Below are positions 41,223-51,963 of a DNA stretch of 64,000 nt, one piece after another. The notes under the pieces are model-generated. The model worked only from the letters and a program-made list of their open reading frames with translations. It searched no databases and was not told where the DNA came from. The stretch covers positions 325,001 to 389,000 of the forward strand of contig JACDEE010000001.1 of the NCBI GenBank assembly GCA_013816585.1, read 5' to 3'. The first letter of the stretch is position 1. Every line of letters starts with the position of its first letter. Position numbers and translations under genes: made by a program. The DNA comes from Sphingosinicella sp. GTDB taxonomy: Bacteria; Pseudomonadota; Alphaproteobacteria; Sphingomonadales; Sphingomonadaceae.

Positions 41223-42086
41223 TCAGGATGCGAGGAAGGATTTGACTTCCGCGGCGAACCGGGCCGGCTGATCGTACATGATCATATGCCCGCTTTCGCC
41301 AATCGGCCGAAGCTTTGCGCCCTTCGCCCCCGCAAAAGAGAGGCGGTAATTCTGTACGATCCTCGGATGTTCGGGCGTGCCCGATCCGGGTGTGGCGAAC
41401 AAAACCACCATCGGCGCCCTGATCCTGGGAAGATCGGGCGCGAGATCGGTTCGGGCCAGATCATGCGTCGCCCGTGCGACAACATCGGGGTCGCTTTGGC
41501 GGCCTGGCTGATCGGCACCGAACCGGCCTACCAGCCCGCCCAGCAATCGCCGACCCTCGGGCGAGGAGGCTAGCCGGTCGGCCAATGATCCGAGGCCCGA
41601 GGCGCTTCCCCCGAACAGGCCGGCCGGCTGGGGAAGCATGTCGACCACCATCAGCCGTCCGACTTTCTCCTGGTGACGCGCCGCGATCATCATCGCCAGG
41701 GTGCCGCCCATCGAATGCCCGATCAGCGCGGGCGCCTTCAATTTGTTCGCTGTGATGTAGCGCGCGATCTCGTCCGCTACCGGGCCGACGACCGGACCCG
41801 ACCCATTGGCGCCGGCCCTGGTACCGGCAAAGCCGTTCACCTGAATGAGATGATATCGGTATCCCGGGACCGCCGCGACCATCCCCCTCCAAATGTCGCG
41901 CGAAGCGGTGAGGCCAGGAATCAGGATCACGTCCGGGCCGCTGCCCTTCACGACCACCGAGATCCGGTTCGAATTGAAGCGTTCGGCCGCCTGCACCGGG
42001 GCATCATTTTGTCCCAGCGCCGGCATCTGGGCCAGCCCGAGCAGGGCGGCCGCGCCCAGGGATTGGATGAATCGGCTGCGTTTCAT
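41223..42086 (-). CDS. Exported alpha/beta hydrolase
   Basis: A 287-aa hydrolase starting at the ATG 42086 (MKRSRFIQSLGAAALLGLAQMPALGQ), which opens a signal peptide with cleavage near ALGQ; the longer track ORF extends into the polA promoter. The fold's nucleophile elbow is LIGHSMGGTLAMM near residues 117-129 (GHSMGG), the oxyanion loop LIPGLTASRDIWRG near 56-69, and the catalytic His is in GESGHMIMYDQP near 262-273. The substrate (an ester or lactone) is unknown. The gene is monocistronic and divergent from polA. Confidence 0.88.
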   Translation of the reverse strand: MKRSRFIQSLGAAALLGLAQMPALGQNDAPVQAAERFNSNRISVVVKGSGPDVILIPGLTASRDIWRGMVAAVPGYRYHLIQVNGFAGTRAGANGSGPVVGPVADEIARYITANKLKAPALIGHSMGGTLAMMIAARHQEKVGRLMVVDMLPQPAGLFGGSASGLGSLADRLASSPEGRRLLGGLVGRFGADQPGRQSDPDVVARATHDLARTDLAPDLPRIRAPMVVLFATPGSGTPEHPRIVQNYRLSFAGAKGAKLRPIGESGHMIMYDQPARFAAEVKSFLAS

Positions 42087-42198
42087 GCCCTTATCCTGTG
42101 GCGCGCGGCTTGAACCTGAGCTTACCGGGCAAAGTTCGCCGGCATGGCCCACACGGAATGTCGCCAAGCCATTCAAGCCTTGCTACACCCCCTTTTCC

Positions 42199-44964
42199 AT
42201 GACCGAACCCAAACATCTCTATCTCGTCGACGGCTCCAGCTATATCTTCCGGGCCTATCACCGGCTGCCGCCGCTCACCAACCGTCACGGCCTGAATGTC
42301 GGGGCGGTCTATGGCTATACGACGATGCTGTGGAAATTGGCCGACAGCCTGCACAAGGCGGATGGGCCGACCCACCTTGCGGTCATCTTCGACGCTTCGG
42401 CCAAGACCTTCCGCAACGACATGTACGATCAGTATAAGGCGCACCGGCCGCCGCCCCCGCCCGATCTGGTCCCGCAATTTCCGCTGATCCGCGACGCGAC
42501 CCGCGCTTTCTCGCTTCCCTGCATCGAGGAAATGGGGCTCGAGGCGGACGACATCATCGCCTGCTATTCCAAGGCCGCGCTTGCCGAAGGGTGGAAGGTC
42601 ACGATCGTGTCGTCGGACAAGGATTTGATGCAATTGATCGAGCCGGGGCTCGACATGCTCGACACGATGAACGACCGCCGTATCGATCGCGATTATGTGA
42701 TCGAGAAATTCGGGGTGCCGCCCGAGAAATTGGGCGAAGTGCTGGCCTTGATGGGCGACAGCGTCGACAACATCCCGGGCGTTCCCGGGGTGGGGCCCAA
42801 GACCGCGGCTTTGCTCATCCAGCAATATGGCGATCTGGAAACCGTGCTGGCCAATGCCGAAAGCATAGCCAAGCCCAAGCTTCGCCAGAATCTGATCGAA
42901 CATGCGGACAATGCCCGATTGTCGCGCGAACTGGTTCGGCTGGTGTGCGATTCGCCGCTTCCCGAACCGCTGGAAGATCTGGCGATGAAGGGCATCCCGC
43001 ACGATCCCTTGCGCGAATTTCTGGAAGAGCAGGGTTTCCGCTCGCTGATCGCCAAATTGAACGGCACTTCGGCGACACAGGCACCTTCGGATTCTGTGGT
43101 GCCGGTTCAGGCCGAGGTCCGTCCCGAGCCCAAGATCGACCGCTCCGCCTACCAGATGATCGTGGACGAAGCCGCGCTGGACGAATGGGTGGCCGAAGGC
43201 TTTACCAAAGGGCGCATTGCGCTCGATACCGAAACCGATTCTGTGGATTGCGTCAGCGCCAAGCTGGTCGGGATCAGCCTTGCCACCGAATGCGGCAAGG
43301 CCTGTTACATCCCGCTCGAACATGGCGGGCACGATCTGCTGAGCGAACGGCCGCCGCAGCTTCCCGCCGATCTGGTGCTGGCCCGGTTGAGGCCACTGCT
43401 GGAAGATCCGGCGACGCTCAAGATAGGACATAATTTCAAATTCGACTGGGTCGTTCTGGACAAGAGGGGGATCAAGGTCGCGCCGCTGGACGATACATTG
43501 GTCATGAGCTTCGATCTCGATGCCGGGGGCCTCGCCAGTCATTCGATGGACGATCTGGCCAGGAAGCATCTCGATCATGACTGCCTGACCTTCAAGGAAT
43601 TGTGCGGCACGGGGCAAAAGCAGATCAGTTTCGACCAGGTGCCGCTGGACCGGGCTACCGAATATGCGGCCGAGGATGCGGACGTGACCCTGCGCTTGTG
43701 GACTCGTTTCAGGGCGAGGATGCCGCACGAACGAGTGACCCGCGTGTATGAGATGGTGGACCGGCCTTTGGTGCCGGTGATCGCGGGAATGGAGCGCGAC
43801 GGAGTCAAGGTAGACCGCGAGGAATTGCGAAAGCTTTCGTCCGAATTTTCCGACGCGATTGCGGGGCTGGAGGAGCGGATTTGCGGCGAGGCCGGGTGCC
43901 GGTTCACCATCGGTAGCCCCAAGCAATTGGGGGACATATTGTTCGACAAGATGCAGCTGAAGGGCGGCCGCAAGGGCAAGTCCGGAATCTGGTCGACCGA
44001 TGTCACCGAATTGGAACGGCTGGCCAAGGATCGCGTGCCGATCGCGCAGCTGGTGCTCGACTGGCGGCAACTGACCAAGCTCAAGACCACCTATACCGAC
44101 GCGCTGCAGGAACAGATTAACAAGGATACGGGCCGCGTCCATACCAGCTACAGCCTGTCGGGCGCCCAGACCGGGCGGCTTTCCTCAACCGATCCCAATT
44201 TGCAGAATATCCCGATCCGCACCGAATTGGGCCGCCGCATCCGCGACGCCTTCATCGCCGAACCGGGCCATGTGATCCTGGCCGCCGATTATAGCCAGAT
44301 CGAGCTTCGGCTGGCCGCCCATATGGCCGACGTGCCCCAGCTTCGCGATGCCTTTGCGCAAGGCGCCGATATTCACAATATGACCGCGCTCGAATTGTTC
44401 GGCGAGGTCAATCGCGACACGCGCGCCAGCGCCAAGACGATCAACTTCGCGATCCTCTATGGAATATCGCGCTGGGGCCTGGCCGGGCGGCTGGGCGTGA
44501 CGGCGGACGAAGCGCAGGCGATCATCGACCGCTATTTCGAACGCTTCCCGGGGATCAGCCATTATATCGGCGACACGCTCACCAGGGCGCGGGACCTTGG
44601 CTACACAACCACCTTGTTCGGCCGCAAAACGCATTTCCCGCGCATCAAGAGCAAGATCCAGCATGAGCGCCAGGGCGCCGAGCGGGCCGCGGTGAATGCA
44701 CCGATCCAGGGGACCAGCGCCGACATCATCAAACGCGCCATGGCCCGCATGAGACCCGCGCTGGAAGCCGAGGGCCTTGGCGCCACGAGGATGCTGATGC
44801 AGGTGCATGACGAACTGGTGTTCGAAGTGCCGGAGGCCGATGTGGAAAGGGCCAGCGAAGTCATCCGCCGCGTCATGGAAAACGCCGCGACGCCGTTTGT
44901 CACCCTGACCGTGCCCCTGGGCGTGGAGATCGGCACCGGCGCGAATTGGGGCGCCGCTCATTGA
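42199..44964 (+). CDS. polA: DNA polymerase I
   Basis: A 921-aa polymerase for gap repair and Okazaki fragment processing. The track ORF starts 102 codons too early; the ATG at 42199 gives MTEPKHLYLVDGSSYIFRAYHRLPPL, the canonical start. Residues about 1-300 are the 5'-3' exonuclease (EADDIIACYSKAA, KDLMQLI, GDSVDNIPGVPGVGPKTA). The 3'-5' exonuclease follows with intact carboxylates (IALDTETDSVD near 343-353, HNFKFDWVVL). The polymerase domain holds RLSSTDPNLQNIPIR, AADYSQIELRLAAHMA near 695-710 and MLMQVHDELVFEVPE near 866-880. The flippase gene starts within its stop (TTGA). Confidence 0.97.
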   Translation: MTEPKHLYLVDGSSYIFRAYHRLPPLTNRHGLNVGAVYGYTTMLWKLADSLHKADGPTHLAVIFDASAKTFRNDMYDQYKAHRPPPPPDLVPQFPLIRDATRAFSLPCIEEMGLEADDIIACYSKAALAEGWKVTIVSSDKDLMQLIEPGLDMLDTMNDRRIDRDYVIEKFGVPPEKLGEVLALMGDSVDNIPGVPGVGPKTAALLIQQYGDLETVLANAESIAKPKLRQNLIEHADNARLSRELVRLVCDSPLPEPLEDLAMKGIPHDPLREFLEEQGFRSLIAKLNGTSATQAPSDSVVPVQAEVRPEPKIDRSAYQMIVDEAALDEWVAEGFTKGRIALDTETDSVDCVSAKLVGISLATECGKACYIPLEHGGHDLLSERPPQLPADLVLARLRPLLEDPATLKIGHNFKFDWVVLDKRGIKVAPLDDTLVMSFDLDAGGLASHSMDDLARKHLDHDCLTFKELCGTGQKQISFDQVPLDRATEYAAEDADVTLRLWTRFRARMPHERVTRVYEMVDRPLVPVIAGMERDGVKVDREELRKLSSEFSDAIAGLEERICGEAGCRFTIGSPKQLGDILFDKMQLKGGRKGKSGIWSTDVTELERLAKDRVPIAQLVLDWRQLTKLKTTYTDALQEQINKDTGRVHTSYSLSGAQTGRLSSTDPNLQNIPIRTELGRRIRDAFIAEPGHVILAADYSQIELRLAAHMADVPQLRDAFAQGADIHNMTALELFGEVNRDTRASAKTINFAILYGISRWGLAGRLGVTADEAQAIIDRYFERFPGISHYIGDTLTRARDLGYTTTLFGRKTHFPRIKSKIQHERQGAERAAVNAPIQGTSADIIKRAMARMRPALEAEGLGATRMLMQVHDELVFEVPEADVERASEVIRRVMENAATPFVTLTVPLGVEIGTGANWGAAH

Positions 44965-46493
44965 GCAATGCCGCGTCCGATAGCGGCGATGATATCGCGG
45001 CGCTGGCGCGTGGAGGGCGAACCAATTTCTTCGGCTTCCTGCTTCGGCTGGCAGCCAGGCTTCCCTTCCTTCTTATCGCCGGCCGCATCTATGGAGCCGA
45101 GGCGCTCGGCCGTTTCGCTTATGCCATCCTGATTGTCGAATTTTCGGCGCAGCTTGCGACCCTGGGCCTGAAGCGGGGCCTCGCGCAGCAACTCACGACC
45201 ACCGACAAGCCGCATGTCTGCGTGGTGTGGGACGCAATGCTGGTCGCGTTCCTCGCTTCGGCCGTGGCGACCACATTGCTCGCCCTCTTTCCCCAGGCGA
45301 TGTTCCCCAACAGCCCGGTGCGGGGTTTTGAATGGCTGCTGCCTCTGATCGTCTTCGCCATAGCGGGCTCCGACGTGGCGCTCGCGGCGCTCGCCTATCG
45401 CCGCAACATTCGCGCCACCGTCACCGCGCGCGCCATCATCGAGCCCTGGACGATCAGCATCGCGGCCTTCGCTTTGTCTTACCTCTCATCGCGCGACGGT
45501 TTGATCCTGGCCTATGTCCTGTCGATGGTCGCCGCGCTCAGCGCCTCGCTCTGGCCTTTGTTCAAAACCTATGGAATCCCGCACGGCTGGCGGCCCGAGC
45601 CCGGAGTGCTTTGGGCCCTCGCCCGCCGCAATACGCCGCTCGCCGCGGCCGACGCGATCGAATGGGGATCGCGCCGGATCGACATCGCGATATTGGGATT
45701 GTTTTTCTCGCCCGCCGTGGTCGGCGTCTATTATGTCGCCCAGCAGGTGGCGTCGCTCGCGCAAAAATTGAAAACAAGCTTCGATCCGATCCTGGGTCCG
45801 GTCATCACCCAGAAACTGGCCGAAGGCGACAAGAAGGCGGTCGCCGCCCAGGTTCGCCAGGTGGGTTTCTGGATCATTGCGGCGCAAATGGGCGTAGCGC
45901 TGGCGCTCGGCATTCCGGGCGAAGCTGTTATGGGCCTGGTCGGCGCAGCCTTTATCGGTGGGACGGGGGCGCTTGCCTTTCTGCTGGGTGCCGAAGCGGT
46001 CGCCGCGACCGCCGCGGTTTCCGAATCTGCCCTCGTTTATGTCGCACGGCATCGCAACCTGATGATCTCCACCTTCATGGTCGTGGTGCAGGCGAGCCTG
46101 TCGGTGGCCTTCATCCTCGGCATGCGCTCGCTCCATTTGCCAACAACCTATCAGGCGGCGGGCCCGGCCATGGCCCTGATGCTGTCGCTCGGAATGGCCT
46201 CGATCCTCAAGGCCCGGTTGCTGTGCCGGATCCTGGATGCGCCGGTTCAAGGGTGGCGGTGGTCGCTCATCTGGGCCGCGGGCGCTGCCCTTGCGGTTGG
46301 CCAACTGGTCGTTTTGCTGCCAAGGCGCTTTGAATTCCTCGAACTGATCGTCGGCATTCCGGCGATCCTGACCGCGTTCGGGATCGTCCTTTGGAAATTC
46401 GGCTTCACCCATGAGGACCGGATTCTGTTCCGAAGGAAGAAGGGCGAGCAACCAACGCTTCCGCCCCCCCCCGGGGCCTTGCCGCCGGCCTGA
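44961..46493 (+). CDS. Polysaccharide/lipid flippase of the MOP family
   Basis: A 510-aa inner-membrane protein with about 12 to 14 hydrophobic segments, typical of Wzx-like lipid-linked oligosaccharide flippases. Near the N-terminus [41 protein letters not shown] shows the MOP pattern, and in the middle [35 protein letters not shown] is characteristic. The start is a TTG at 44961 that shares bases with the polA stop codon (TTGA), so translation is coupled to polA, an unusual pairing. The ATG at 44968 is out of frame. The glycan carried is unknown; exopolysaccharide or glycolipid synthesis would fit a sphingomonad. The end is proline-rich. Confidence 0.85.
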   Translation: MSNAASDSGDDIAALARGGRTNFFGFLLRLAARLPFLLIAGRIYGAEALGRFAYAILIVEFSAQLATLGLKRGLAQQLTTTDKPHVCVVWDAMLVAFLASAVATTLLALFPQAMFPNSPVRGFEWLLPLIVFAIAGSDVALAALAYRRNIRATVTARAIIEPWTISIAAFALSYLSSRDGLILAYVLSMVAALSASLWPLFKTYGIPHGWRPEPGVLWALARRNTPLAAADAIEWGSRRIDIAILGLFFSPAVVGVYYVAQQVASLAQKLKTSFDPILGPVITQKLAEGDKKAVAAQVRQVGFWIIAAQMGVALALGIPGEAVMGLVGAAFIGGTGALAFLLGAEAVAATAAVSESALVYVARHRNLMISTFMVVVQASLSVAFILGMRSLHLPTTYQAAGPAMALMLSLGMASILKARLLCRILDAPVQGWRWSLIWAAGAALAVGQLVVLLPRRFEFLELIVGIPAILTAFGIVLWKFGFTHEDRILFRRKKGEQPTLPPPPGALPPA

Positions 46494-46508
46494 GATCGGC
46501 CCCGAAAA

Positions 46509-48098
46509 TCAATGCCGGAAGTGGCGCATTCCGGTGAAGACCATCGCCAGGCCCGCTTCGTCCGCCGCGGCGATCACTTCCTCGTCGCGGATCGACCCGC
46601 CGGGCTGGATGACCGCGCTGGCGCCCGCCTCGACCGCGGCTAACAGCCCGTCGGCAAAGGGGAAGAATGCGTCGGAAGCGACCGCCGATCCGATCGTGCG
46701 CGCTTCCGCCCAACCGGCCTTTTCCGCCGCGTCCCGGGCTTTCCACGCGGCGATACGGGCGGATTCGAGCCGGTTCATCTGCCCGGCGCCGATCCCTGAA
46801 ATGATCCCGTCTTTGGCATAGACGATGGCATTGGATTTCACATGCTTGGCTACGGTCCAGGCGAACAGGCAATCGTCCAGTTCCTGGGACGTCGGCTGCC
46901 TTTTGGTCACGACCTTCAAATCCTCGCGCCCGATCCGGCCATTGTCGCGGGTCTGCACCAGATAGCCGCCGGCGATCGACTTCAGCGAGAAGCCGCCGCG
47001 CGCGGGATCGGGCAATGTTCCGGTCAGCAGGAGCCGCAAATTCTTCTTTTTGGCGAAAAGCGCGCGGGCCTCTTCGTCGGCGTCGGGGGCGATCACGACC
47101 TCGGTAAAGATCTGCGTCATCGCTTCGGCGGCCTCGCCGGTGAGCGTTCCATTGACCGCGATGATCCCGCCAAATGCGGATACGGTGTCACAAGCGAAGG
47201 CGCCATTATAGGCGTCGAGCAGGCTTTCCCCCCTGGCGACGCCGCAGGGATTGGCATGTTTGACGATGACGCAGGCGGGGCCGGAGTCGCGGAATTCGGC
47301 GACCAGTTCGAGCGCCGCATCGGCATCGTTATAATTATTGTAGCTGAGTTCCTTGCCCTGCACCTGCCGCGCCTGGGCGATGCCCTGCGCATGCGGTCCT
47401 GCGGGAAGATAGAGCGCCGCTTTCTGGTGCGGGTTCTCGCCGTAACGCAATTCCTCGCGCTTGTTCATGATCGCCGGCAGCATGTCGGGAAAAAGCTGCC
47501 CCTGATCCGAGAAGGAGAACCAGGAGGAGATCATCGAATCATAGGCAGCCGTCGCGGCGAACGCCTTGGCCGCGAGCCGCTTGCGAAATTCATAGGGCGT
47601 TGCGCCGCCATTGGCGTCGAGCGCGGCGATGAGTTCGGAATAATCGGAAGGATCGGTGACGATCGCGACGAACCCATGATTCTTGGCCGCCGACCGGACC
47701 ATGGAAGGGCCGCCAATGTCGATATTTTCGATAATTTCGTCTCGCCGGGCGCCGCGCGCCACGGTTTGTTCGAACGGATATAGGTTCACCACGACGAGGT
47801 CGATCGCGCCGATATCATGTTCGCGCATCGATCCGGCATGACCTTTATCATCGCGCAGCGCGAGCAGGCCGCCATGAATCTTGGGGTGAAGGGTCTTGAC
47901 CCGGCCGTCCATCATTTCGGGAAAGCCGGTGACTTCGCTGACGTCCAGCACGTGCAGCCCCGCTTCGCGCAGGGCCCTGGCGGTGCCGCCGGTCGATACG
48001 AGCTCGACATTGTGCCGCACGAGCGCCTGCCCCAGTTCGACGAGGCCGCTCTTGTCCGACACCGACAGCAATGCGCGGGCGATTTTCACCTGATCCAT
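46509..48098 (-). CDS. purH: Bifunctional AICAR transformylase / IMP cyclohydrolase
   Basis: A 529-aa enzyme for the last two steps of de novo IMP synthesis. The start at 48098 gives [27 protein letters not shown]. The N-terminal cyclohydrolase (MGS-like) domain spans about 1-200 with [46 protein letters not shown]. The transformylase domain holds [14 protein letters not shown] near 262-275, the catalytic [12 protein letters not shown] region and the C-terminal [41 protein letters not shown]. It is the last gene of the minus-strand series rsmB-rpe-heparinase-purH, 19 bp after the heparinase gene. Confidence 0.97.
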   Translation of the reverse strand: MDQVKIARALLSVSDKSGLVELGQALVRHNVELVSTGGTARALREAGLHVLDVSEVTGFPEMMDGRVKTLHPKIHGGLLALRDDKGHAGSMREHDIGAIDLVVVNLYPFEQTVARGARRDEIIENIDIGGPSMVRSAAKNHGFVAIVTDPSDYSELIAALDANGGATPYEFRKRLAAKAFAATAAYDSMISSWFSFSDQGQLFPDMLPAIMNKREELRYGENPHQKAALYLPAGPHAQGIAQARQVQGKELSYNNYNDADAALELVAEFRDSGPACVIVKHANPCGVARGESLLDAYNGAFACDTVSAFGGIIAVNGTLTGEAAEAMTQIFTEVVIAPDADEEARALFAKKKNLRLLLTGTLPDPARGGFSLKSIAGGYLVQTRDNGRIGREDLKVVTKRQPTSQELDDCLFAWTVAKHVKSNAIVYAKDGIISGIGAGQMNRLESARIAAWKARDAAEKAGWAEARTIGSAVASDAFFPFADGLLAAVEAGASAVIQPGGSIRDEEVIAAADEAGLAMVFTGMRHFRH

Positions 48099-48117
48099 TC
48101 TGAACTTGATTCCCTGA

Positions 48118-49860
48118 TTAGCCGGCGCGTTTGAGTGACCAGGCGACCGCCGCGCCGTCGGCGGCGATTTCGCCCGAAATGACGAGCTGCTGGGTCCCGT
48201 GAGGGCGGCCCGCACCGTCTATCCACAGACTTTCCTCGCTGGACAAGATCCCGCCGCGGCAGCGGAACTGCCAGACCGATCCGCCGCGGATGCGGAGCAG
48301 GGCGCCCTGTCCGTCGGCCGTGTTGGTGATCTCTACCGACGGGCCCAAATGGAAACGGATTGCGAAGCTTTTGACCTCGGCGCGCTTTCGCCGGCCGCGC
48401 CGCTCGATCATGTCCTCGCCCTTGAGCTCAAGCCCCCCGCCGACCAGCTCGAGCTGGCGTCGATGGACCAGGCCAAAGCGGCGGACATAGCCGTCATGAC
48501 TGGCCTCAATCCGGCTCGATCCGCCGAATTCGTCGCGGGAAAGCTCAACCTCTGACACGCCCTTGCCCAGCGTCCCATCATCGTGGATCGCGGTCGAATT
48601 GCGGTCGCCCAAGGTCAAGGTGGAATGGGCCGCGGTGGTCCTCAGCGCCTGGACGATGGCCGCGGGAAGCCCCGCCGCCGCCTCGCCCGCGCCGCCGCAA
48701 TTGACGATCAGCCGGTCGGTCCCGTCGCTCATTTCGAATGCCAGAGTGGAGGCGCAGCCGCCCTTGATCGCGCGGGTGGGCGGCGGCGGCGCGGCATCGA
48801 TCACTACTACGCTGTTCTTGGCGATCAGCCGGTGATAGCCCCAGCCGCGTGGCTGGCGGAGCGGGCGGACCTCGATCGCGGCGGCCTCGACCGCGGCAGC
48901 GATCCGGCGGCGGGAAAGCATGTTGCCGCCCTGCCAATTGCCGAGGGCTCCGTCCCCCAGAGTGACCGCAAGCAAGGCTGCGGCGGCGCGAACCAGTGCA
49001 TCGGCTATTTCCTCCGGGACCTCGCGGCGGCCGGCATAATAAGTGGCGCGAAGCTGGCTGAGCAGTTCAACCAAAGCGAGCTGCTCGACCGGCGAACGAC
49101 TGACCAGGCCGCCATCTTCGTGCAGCGCCTCGCCGAGCGAACGGATCAGGCCGGCCTCGCCCTTGCCCATTCTCGCCGGTCCGCCCTGAATCACCAGGGC
49201 CGAGACGATGACCCCGACCCAGGCGGTTATGCGGGCGAGGCCGGGAGCTGCCCGGTCGGCGCCGCGATCGAGGTGGCGCGAGCCGCGCGCCAGCGCATTC
49301 AATACGGCCGAACGATAAACGAGGTCCCGGCTCGAAAGGATGTAGGGCGCATAGGCTGCCCAGAACAGGATGCGGCGCCCCCAAAGGTCCGCGCGCCAGG
49401 CGCGCTCGTTCACCTGCCCCCCACATTGTTCGAGCCAGTGGCGGACCATATGTTCGGCGAGCTCCGATCCCCGTTCCCGCGTCGCGGCCGCGCCCAGGTC
49501 GCGAAGCCAGGCGAAGCTTTGCAGATAATCGGAAAGGTCGGGCGACAGGTCGCCCTTGAGGAAATCGATCTTGGCCAGGTCGACCGTGACGCCGCCGCGT
49601 TCGATCCGGCCGGCCAGGATCGCCTCGCCGGCGGCCTTGTCGCCTGCGACCGGATCCTTGGGAACGGTCAGCAACTTCAGCGGAAAGCGGCCGCGAAGCC
49701 GCATGCTATGAAAGGGAGTCCGCCAGGTCAGGCGATGGAGGCGATAGGAAAGCCGCTCGGCCAGCGAAATTCCCCGGTCGTCGCCCGCCCGGATCAGCCG
49801 CTTGCCCGGTTCGATCTCCTCTCCGCCGCCGGGAGCCTCGATCCGCTCGAGCAGGCTCAT
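48118..49860 (-). CDS. Heparinase II/III family protein
   Basis: A 580-aa protein with an N-terminal alpha/alpha toroid (about 60-330; [32 protein letters not shown]) and a C-terminal beta-sandwich heparinase II/III domain (about 350-560; [69 protein letters not shown]). The start ATG 49860 overlaps the rpe stop (ATGA). Family members cleave acidic polysaccharides, but in sphingomonads this gene is regularly found beside rpe and purH; its target is unknown. There is no signal peptide, so it is probably cytoplasmic or exported by a non-classical route. Confidence 0.88.
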   Translation of the reverse strand: MSLLERIEAPGGGEEIEPGKRLIRAGDDRGISLAERLSYRLHRLTWRTPFHSMRLRGRFPLKLLTVPKDPVAGDKAAGEAILAGRIERGGVTVDLAKIDFLKGDLSPDLSDYLQSFAWLRDLGAAATRERGSELAEHMVRHWLEQCGGQVNERAWRADLWGRRILFWAAYAPYILSSRDLVYRSAVLNALARGSRHLDRGADRAAPGLARITAWVGVIVSALVIQGGPARMGKGEAGLIRSLGEALHEDGGLVSRSPVEQLALVELLSQLRATYYAGRREVPEEIADALVRAAAALLAVTLGDGALGNWQGGNMLSRRRIAAAVEAAAIEVRPLRQPRGWGYHRLIAKNSVVVIDAAPPPPTRAIKGGCASTLAFEMSDGTDRLIVNCGGAGEAAAGLPAAIVQALRTTAAHSTLTLGDRNSTAIHDDGTLGKGVSEVELSRDEFGGSSRIEASHDGYVRRFGLVHRRQLELVGGGLELKGEDMIERRGRRKRAEVKSFAIRFHLGPSVEITNTADGQGALLRIRGGSVWQFRCRGGILSSEESLWIDGAGRPHGTQQLVISGEIAADGAAVAWSLKRAG

Positions 49861-50519
49861 TGCCCCCGAAGCGCCTTGATATTGTCGGCGTAGCGCGAAG
49901 GCCCGCCGGTGAAGGTGGCGGTCCCGGCCACCAGGACGTCGGCGCCGGCGTCGATCGCGCGGCGGCAATTGGACGCGTCGATGCCGCCATCCACTTCAAG
50001 GTCGATCGCCTTGCCGACCTTGTCGATCTGCTTGCGGATCGCCTCCACCTTACGCAGCTGGCTGTCGATGAAGCTTTGCCCGCCAAAGCCAGGATTGACG
50101 CTCATCACCAGGACGAGGTCGATCTCTTCCAGCACATAATCGAGCATCTTGGCGGGGGTGGCGGGGTTGAGCGAGACGCCGGCTTTCTTGCCCAGCGACT
50201 TGATCGTCTGGATTGTGCGGTGAAGGTGCGGGCCCGCTTCCGGATGGACGGTGATGATGTCGGCGCCGCATTCGGCAAAGGCGGCCAGAAAGGCCTCGAC
50301 CGGCGAGATCATCAGATGGACGTCGAAGGTCCGCGCGGTATGGGGCCGAAGCGCCTTCACCACGCCGGGTCCGATGGTGAGGTTGGGCACGAAATGGCCG
50401 TCCATCACATCGATATGGATCCAGTCGGCCCCAGCCTCGTCGATCGCGCGAACCTCTTCGCCGAGCCGCGCGAAATCGGCGGAGAGGATAGAGGGGGCGA
50501 TCCGGACGGGCTGTTGCAT
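49857..50519 (-). CDS. rpe: Ribulose-phosphate 3-epimerase
   Basis: A 220-aa TIM-barrel enzyme that interconverts ribulose 5-phosphate and xylulose 5-phosphate in the pentose phosphate pathway. The metal-ligand segments are visible: [17 protein letters not shown] near residues 7-23, [19 protein letters not shown] near 33-51, [11 protein letters not shown] near 141-151 and [12 protein letters not shown] near 173-184. Length is normal. It is the second gene of the rsmB series; an 81-bp spacer with a strong hairpin separates it from rsmB. Its stop overlaps the heparinase gene start. Confidence 0.97.
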   Translation of the reverse strand: MQQPVRIAPSILSADFARLGEEVRAIDEAGADWIHIDVMDGHFVPNLTIGPGVVKALRPHTARTFDVHLMISPVEAFLAAFAECGADIITVHPEAGPHLHRTIQTIKSLGKKAGVSLNPATPAKMLDYVLEEIDLVLVMSVNPGFGGQSFIDSQLRKVEAIRKQIDKVGKAIDLEVDGGIDASNCRRAIDAGADVLVAGTATFTGGPSRYADNIKALRGQ

Positions 50520-50577
50520 GGTGAAGGAGTAACCCTCCGAGTCGCGCGGAGCAAGGAAGGCGGGAAGTTATCCCCCG

Positions 50578-50605
50578 GTTAATTCGTCCCCCGGACGAAT
50601 TTAAC
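50578..50605 (-). terminator. Strong hairpin at the 3' end of rsmB
   Basis: GTTAATTCGTCC pairs with GGACGAATTTAAC with a single bulged base, and the loop is three cytosines on the plus strand. The structure covers the rsmB stop codon and the start of the rpe spacer. No U-run follows on the minus strand, so it may be an mRNA processing site or a dispersed palindromic repeat instead of a true terminator. Confidence 0.45.
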
Positions 50606-51815
50606 TTCGAGTCATCCTGGCGATAAAGAAGCCGTCGGCGCCGCCTTTGCCCGCCAATGCGTCGGGAAGGATGCGCAATTCCCCGGTTTCGCGCGGAAGC
50701 ATTCCGGTCGCCACTTCGCCCGCCGCAATAGGGTCGATCCGGAAATCGGGCCGGGACGCGAGAAAGGCGTCCAGCACCTGTTCGCCTTCTTCGGGCTCTA
50801 ATGAGCAGACCGAATAGACCAGCATTCCTCCAGGCTTTACCCAGTCGGCGACCCGCGCCAGCATCGCCTTTTGCCCCGCCGAAAGGTCGGCGATGGCGCG
50901 CGGTCGGACGCGGTGAAGCACGTCGGGATGGCGGCGGAAGATGCCGGTCGCCGAACAGGGCGCGTCGAGCAGGACCACATCCACCGGGCTTTTCGGCTGC
51001 CATTTCATGACGTCGGCCGTCTGAACCTTTGCCTTGAGGCCGGTGCGCTTCAGATTTTCTGCCAGCCGTTCGAGCCGGCTTTGCGAAGAATCGACCGCGG
51101 TCACGTCAAAGCCAGCCGAAGCCAGCTGCATCGTTTTGCCGCCCGGCGCGGCGCAAAGGTCGAGCGCGGTGCGGCCCTTGCCGGGACCCAGCAGGCGCGC
51201 CGGGATCGAGGCGCTGATATCCTGCACCCACCAATGGCCCTCGCCATATCCGGCGAGACTCGCCACGGCGACGCCGCGCTCCAGCCGCAAATGGCCGGGC
51301 ATCAGGCTGGTTCCGGCAAGGCCCTCGGGCGGATCCTGCGAGGCGAAGGTGAGATCGAGCGGTGGCGGGACGGCGAGCGCGGCGGCCGCCTCTTCCACTA
51401 TTTCGCCGCCCCAGGCCTTTTCCCAGCGGGAAGCTACATAGCCGGGCAGACTGGGCAGTTCGGGGAGCGTCGCCTTGCTCTTGGTAACCGCGCTGAAAAC
51501 GCCATGGACCAGTCGGCGCGGGCCGCCATCGACCAGGGGAAGCACGGTCGAAATGGCAGCATGGTGCGGCGTATCCATCGCCAGTGCCTGGACCAAAGCG
51601 ATGCGGAGCGCGGAACGCGCCTTTGAATCATCGGGCAGGGGCTTGTGGGTGGCGCCATCGATCAGCGCGTCCAGATCGGCAAGCCGCCGCAAGGTCTCGG
51701 CGGCGATCGCATGGGCAAAGGCGCGGTCGTCCGGCCGGTCCAGTTCGCGCGCCGCGGTATCGAGGGCGGCTTCCAGCGGCAGGCCCTTGCGCAATACGGC
51801 ATCGAGCAGGCGCAT
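50601..51815 (-). CDS. rsmB: RsmB-like 16S rRNA (cytosine-5) methyltransferase
   Basis: A 404-aa SAM-dependent m5C methyltransferase of the RsmB/NOP family, which in E. coli modifies C967 of 16S rRNA. Residues about 1-125 form the NusB-like RNA-binding domain (LLDAVLRKGLPLEAALDTAAREL). The Rossmann part has DLCAAPGGKTMQLA near 219-232, the DVVLLDAPCSATGIFRRHPDVLHR block with the release cysteine near 280-303, and VYSVCSLEPEEGEQV with the nucleophilic cysteine near 335-349. The first ATG in frame is 51815, but family-like sequence (DPIGTASRRAA) continues upstream without any ATG, GTG or TTG, so the true start is uncertain (see findings). Confidence 0.92.
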   Translation of the reverse strand: MRLLDAVLRKGLPLEAALDTAARELDRPDDRAFAHAIAAETLRRLADLDALIDGATHKPLPDDSKARSALRIALVQALAMDTPHHAAISTVLPLVDGGPRRLVHGVFSAVTKSKATLPELPSLPGYVASRWEKAWGGEIVEEAAAALAVPPPLDLTFASQDPPEGLAGTSLMPGHLRLERGVAVASLAGYGEGHWWVQDISASIPARLLGPGKGRTALDLCAAPGGKTMQLASAGFDVTAVDSSQSRLERLAENLKRTGLKAKVQTADVMKWQPKSPVDVVLLDAPCSATGIFRRHPDVLHRVRPRAIADLSAGQKAMLARVADWVKPGGMLVYSVCSLEPEEGEQVLDAFLASRPDFRIDPIAAGEVATGMLPRETGELRILPDALAGKGGADGFFIARMTRS

Positions 51816-51963
51816 CGCGGCGCGGCGGGAAGCAGTACCGATCGGATCGTTCGCGCTCAGTTTCTGTTCCAGTCAGGCCAATGTTCAGGAGGATTCATCT
51901 TGCGCGCAGGGCCTACACGCCCGAAATGAAGGATGATATCCCTCCCACGCGAATGAAAATCTC

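Noticed and set aside
42091-44142. 683-aa minus-strand ORF opposite polA
   Set aside because: Open only because of GC-rich codon structure; polA motifs are complete on the plus strand.
48583-49893. 436-aa plus-strand ORF opposite the heparinase-family gene
   Set aside because: Shadow frame; the minus-strand gene has the fold pattern and coupled start.
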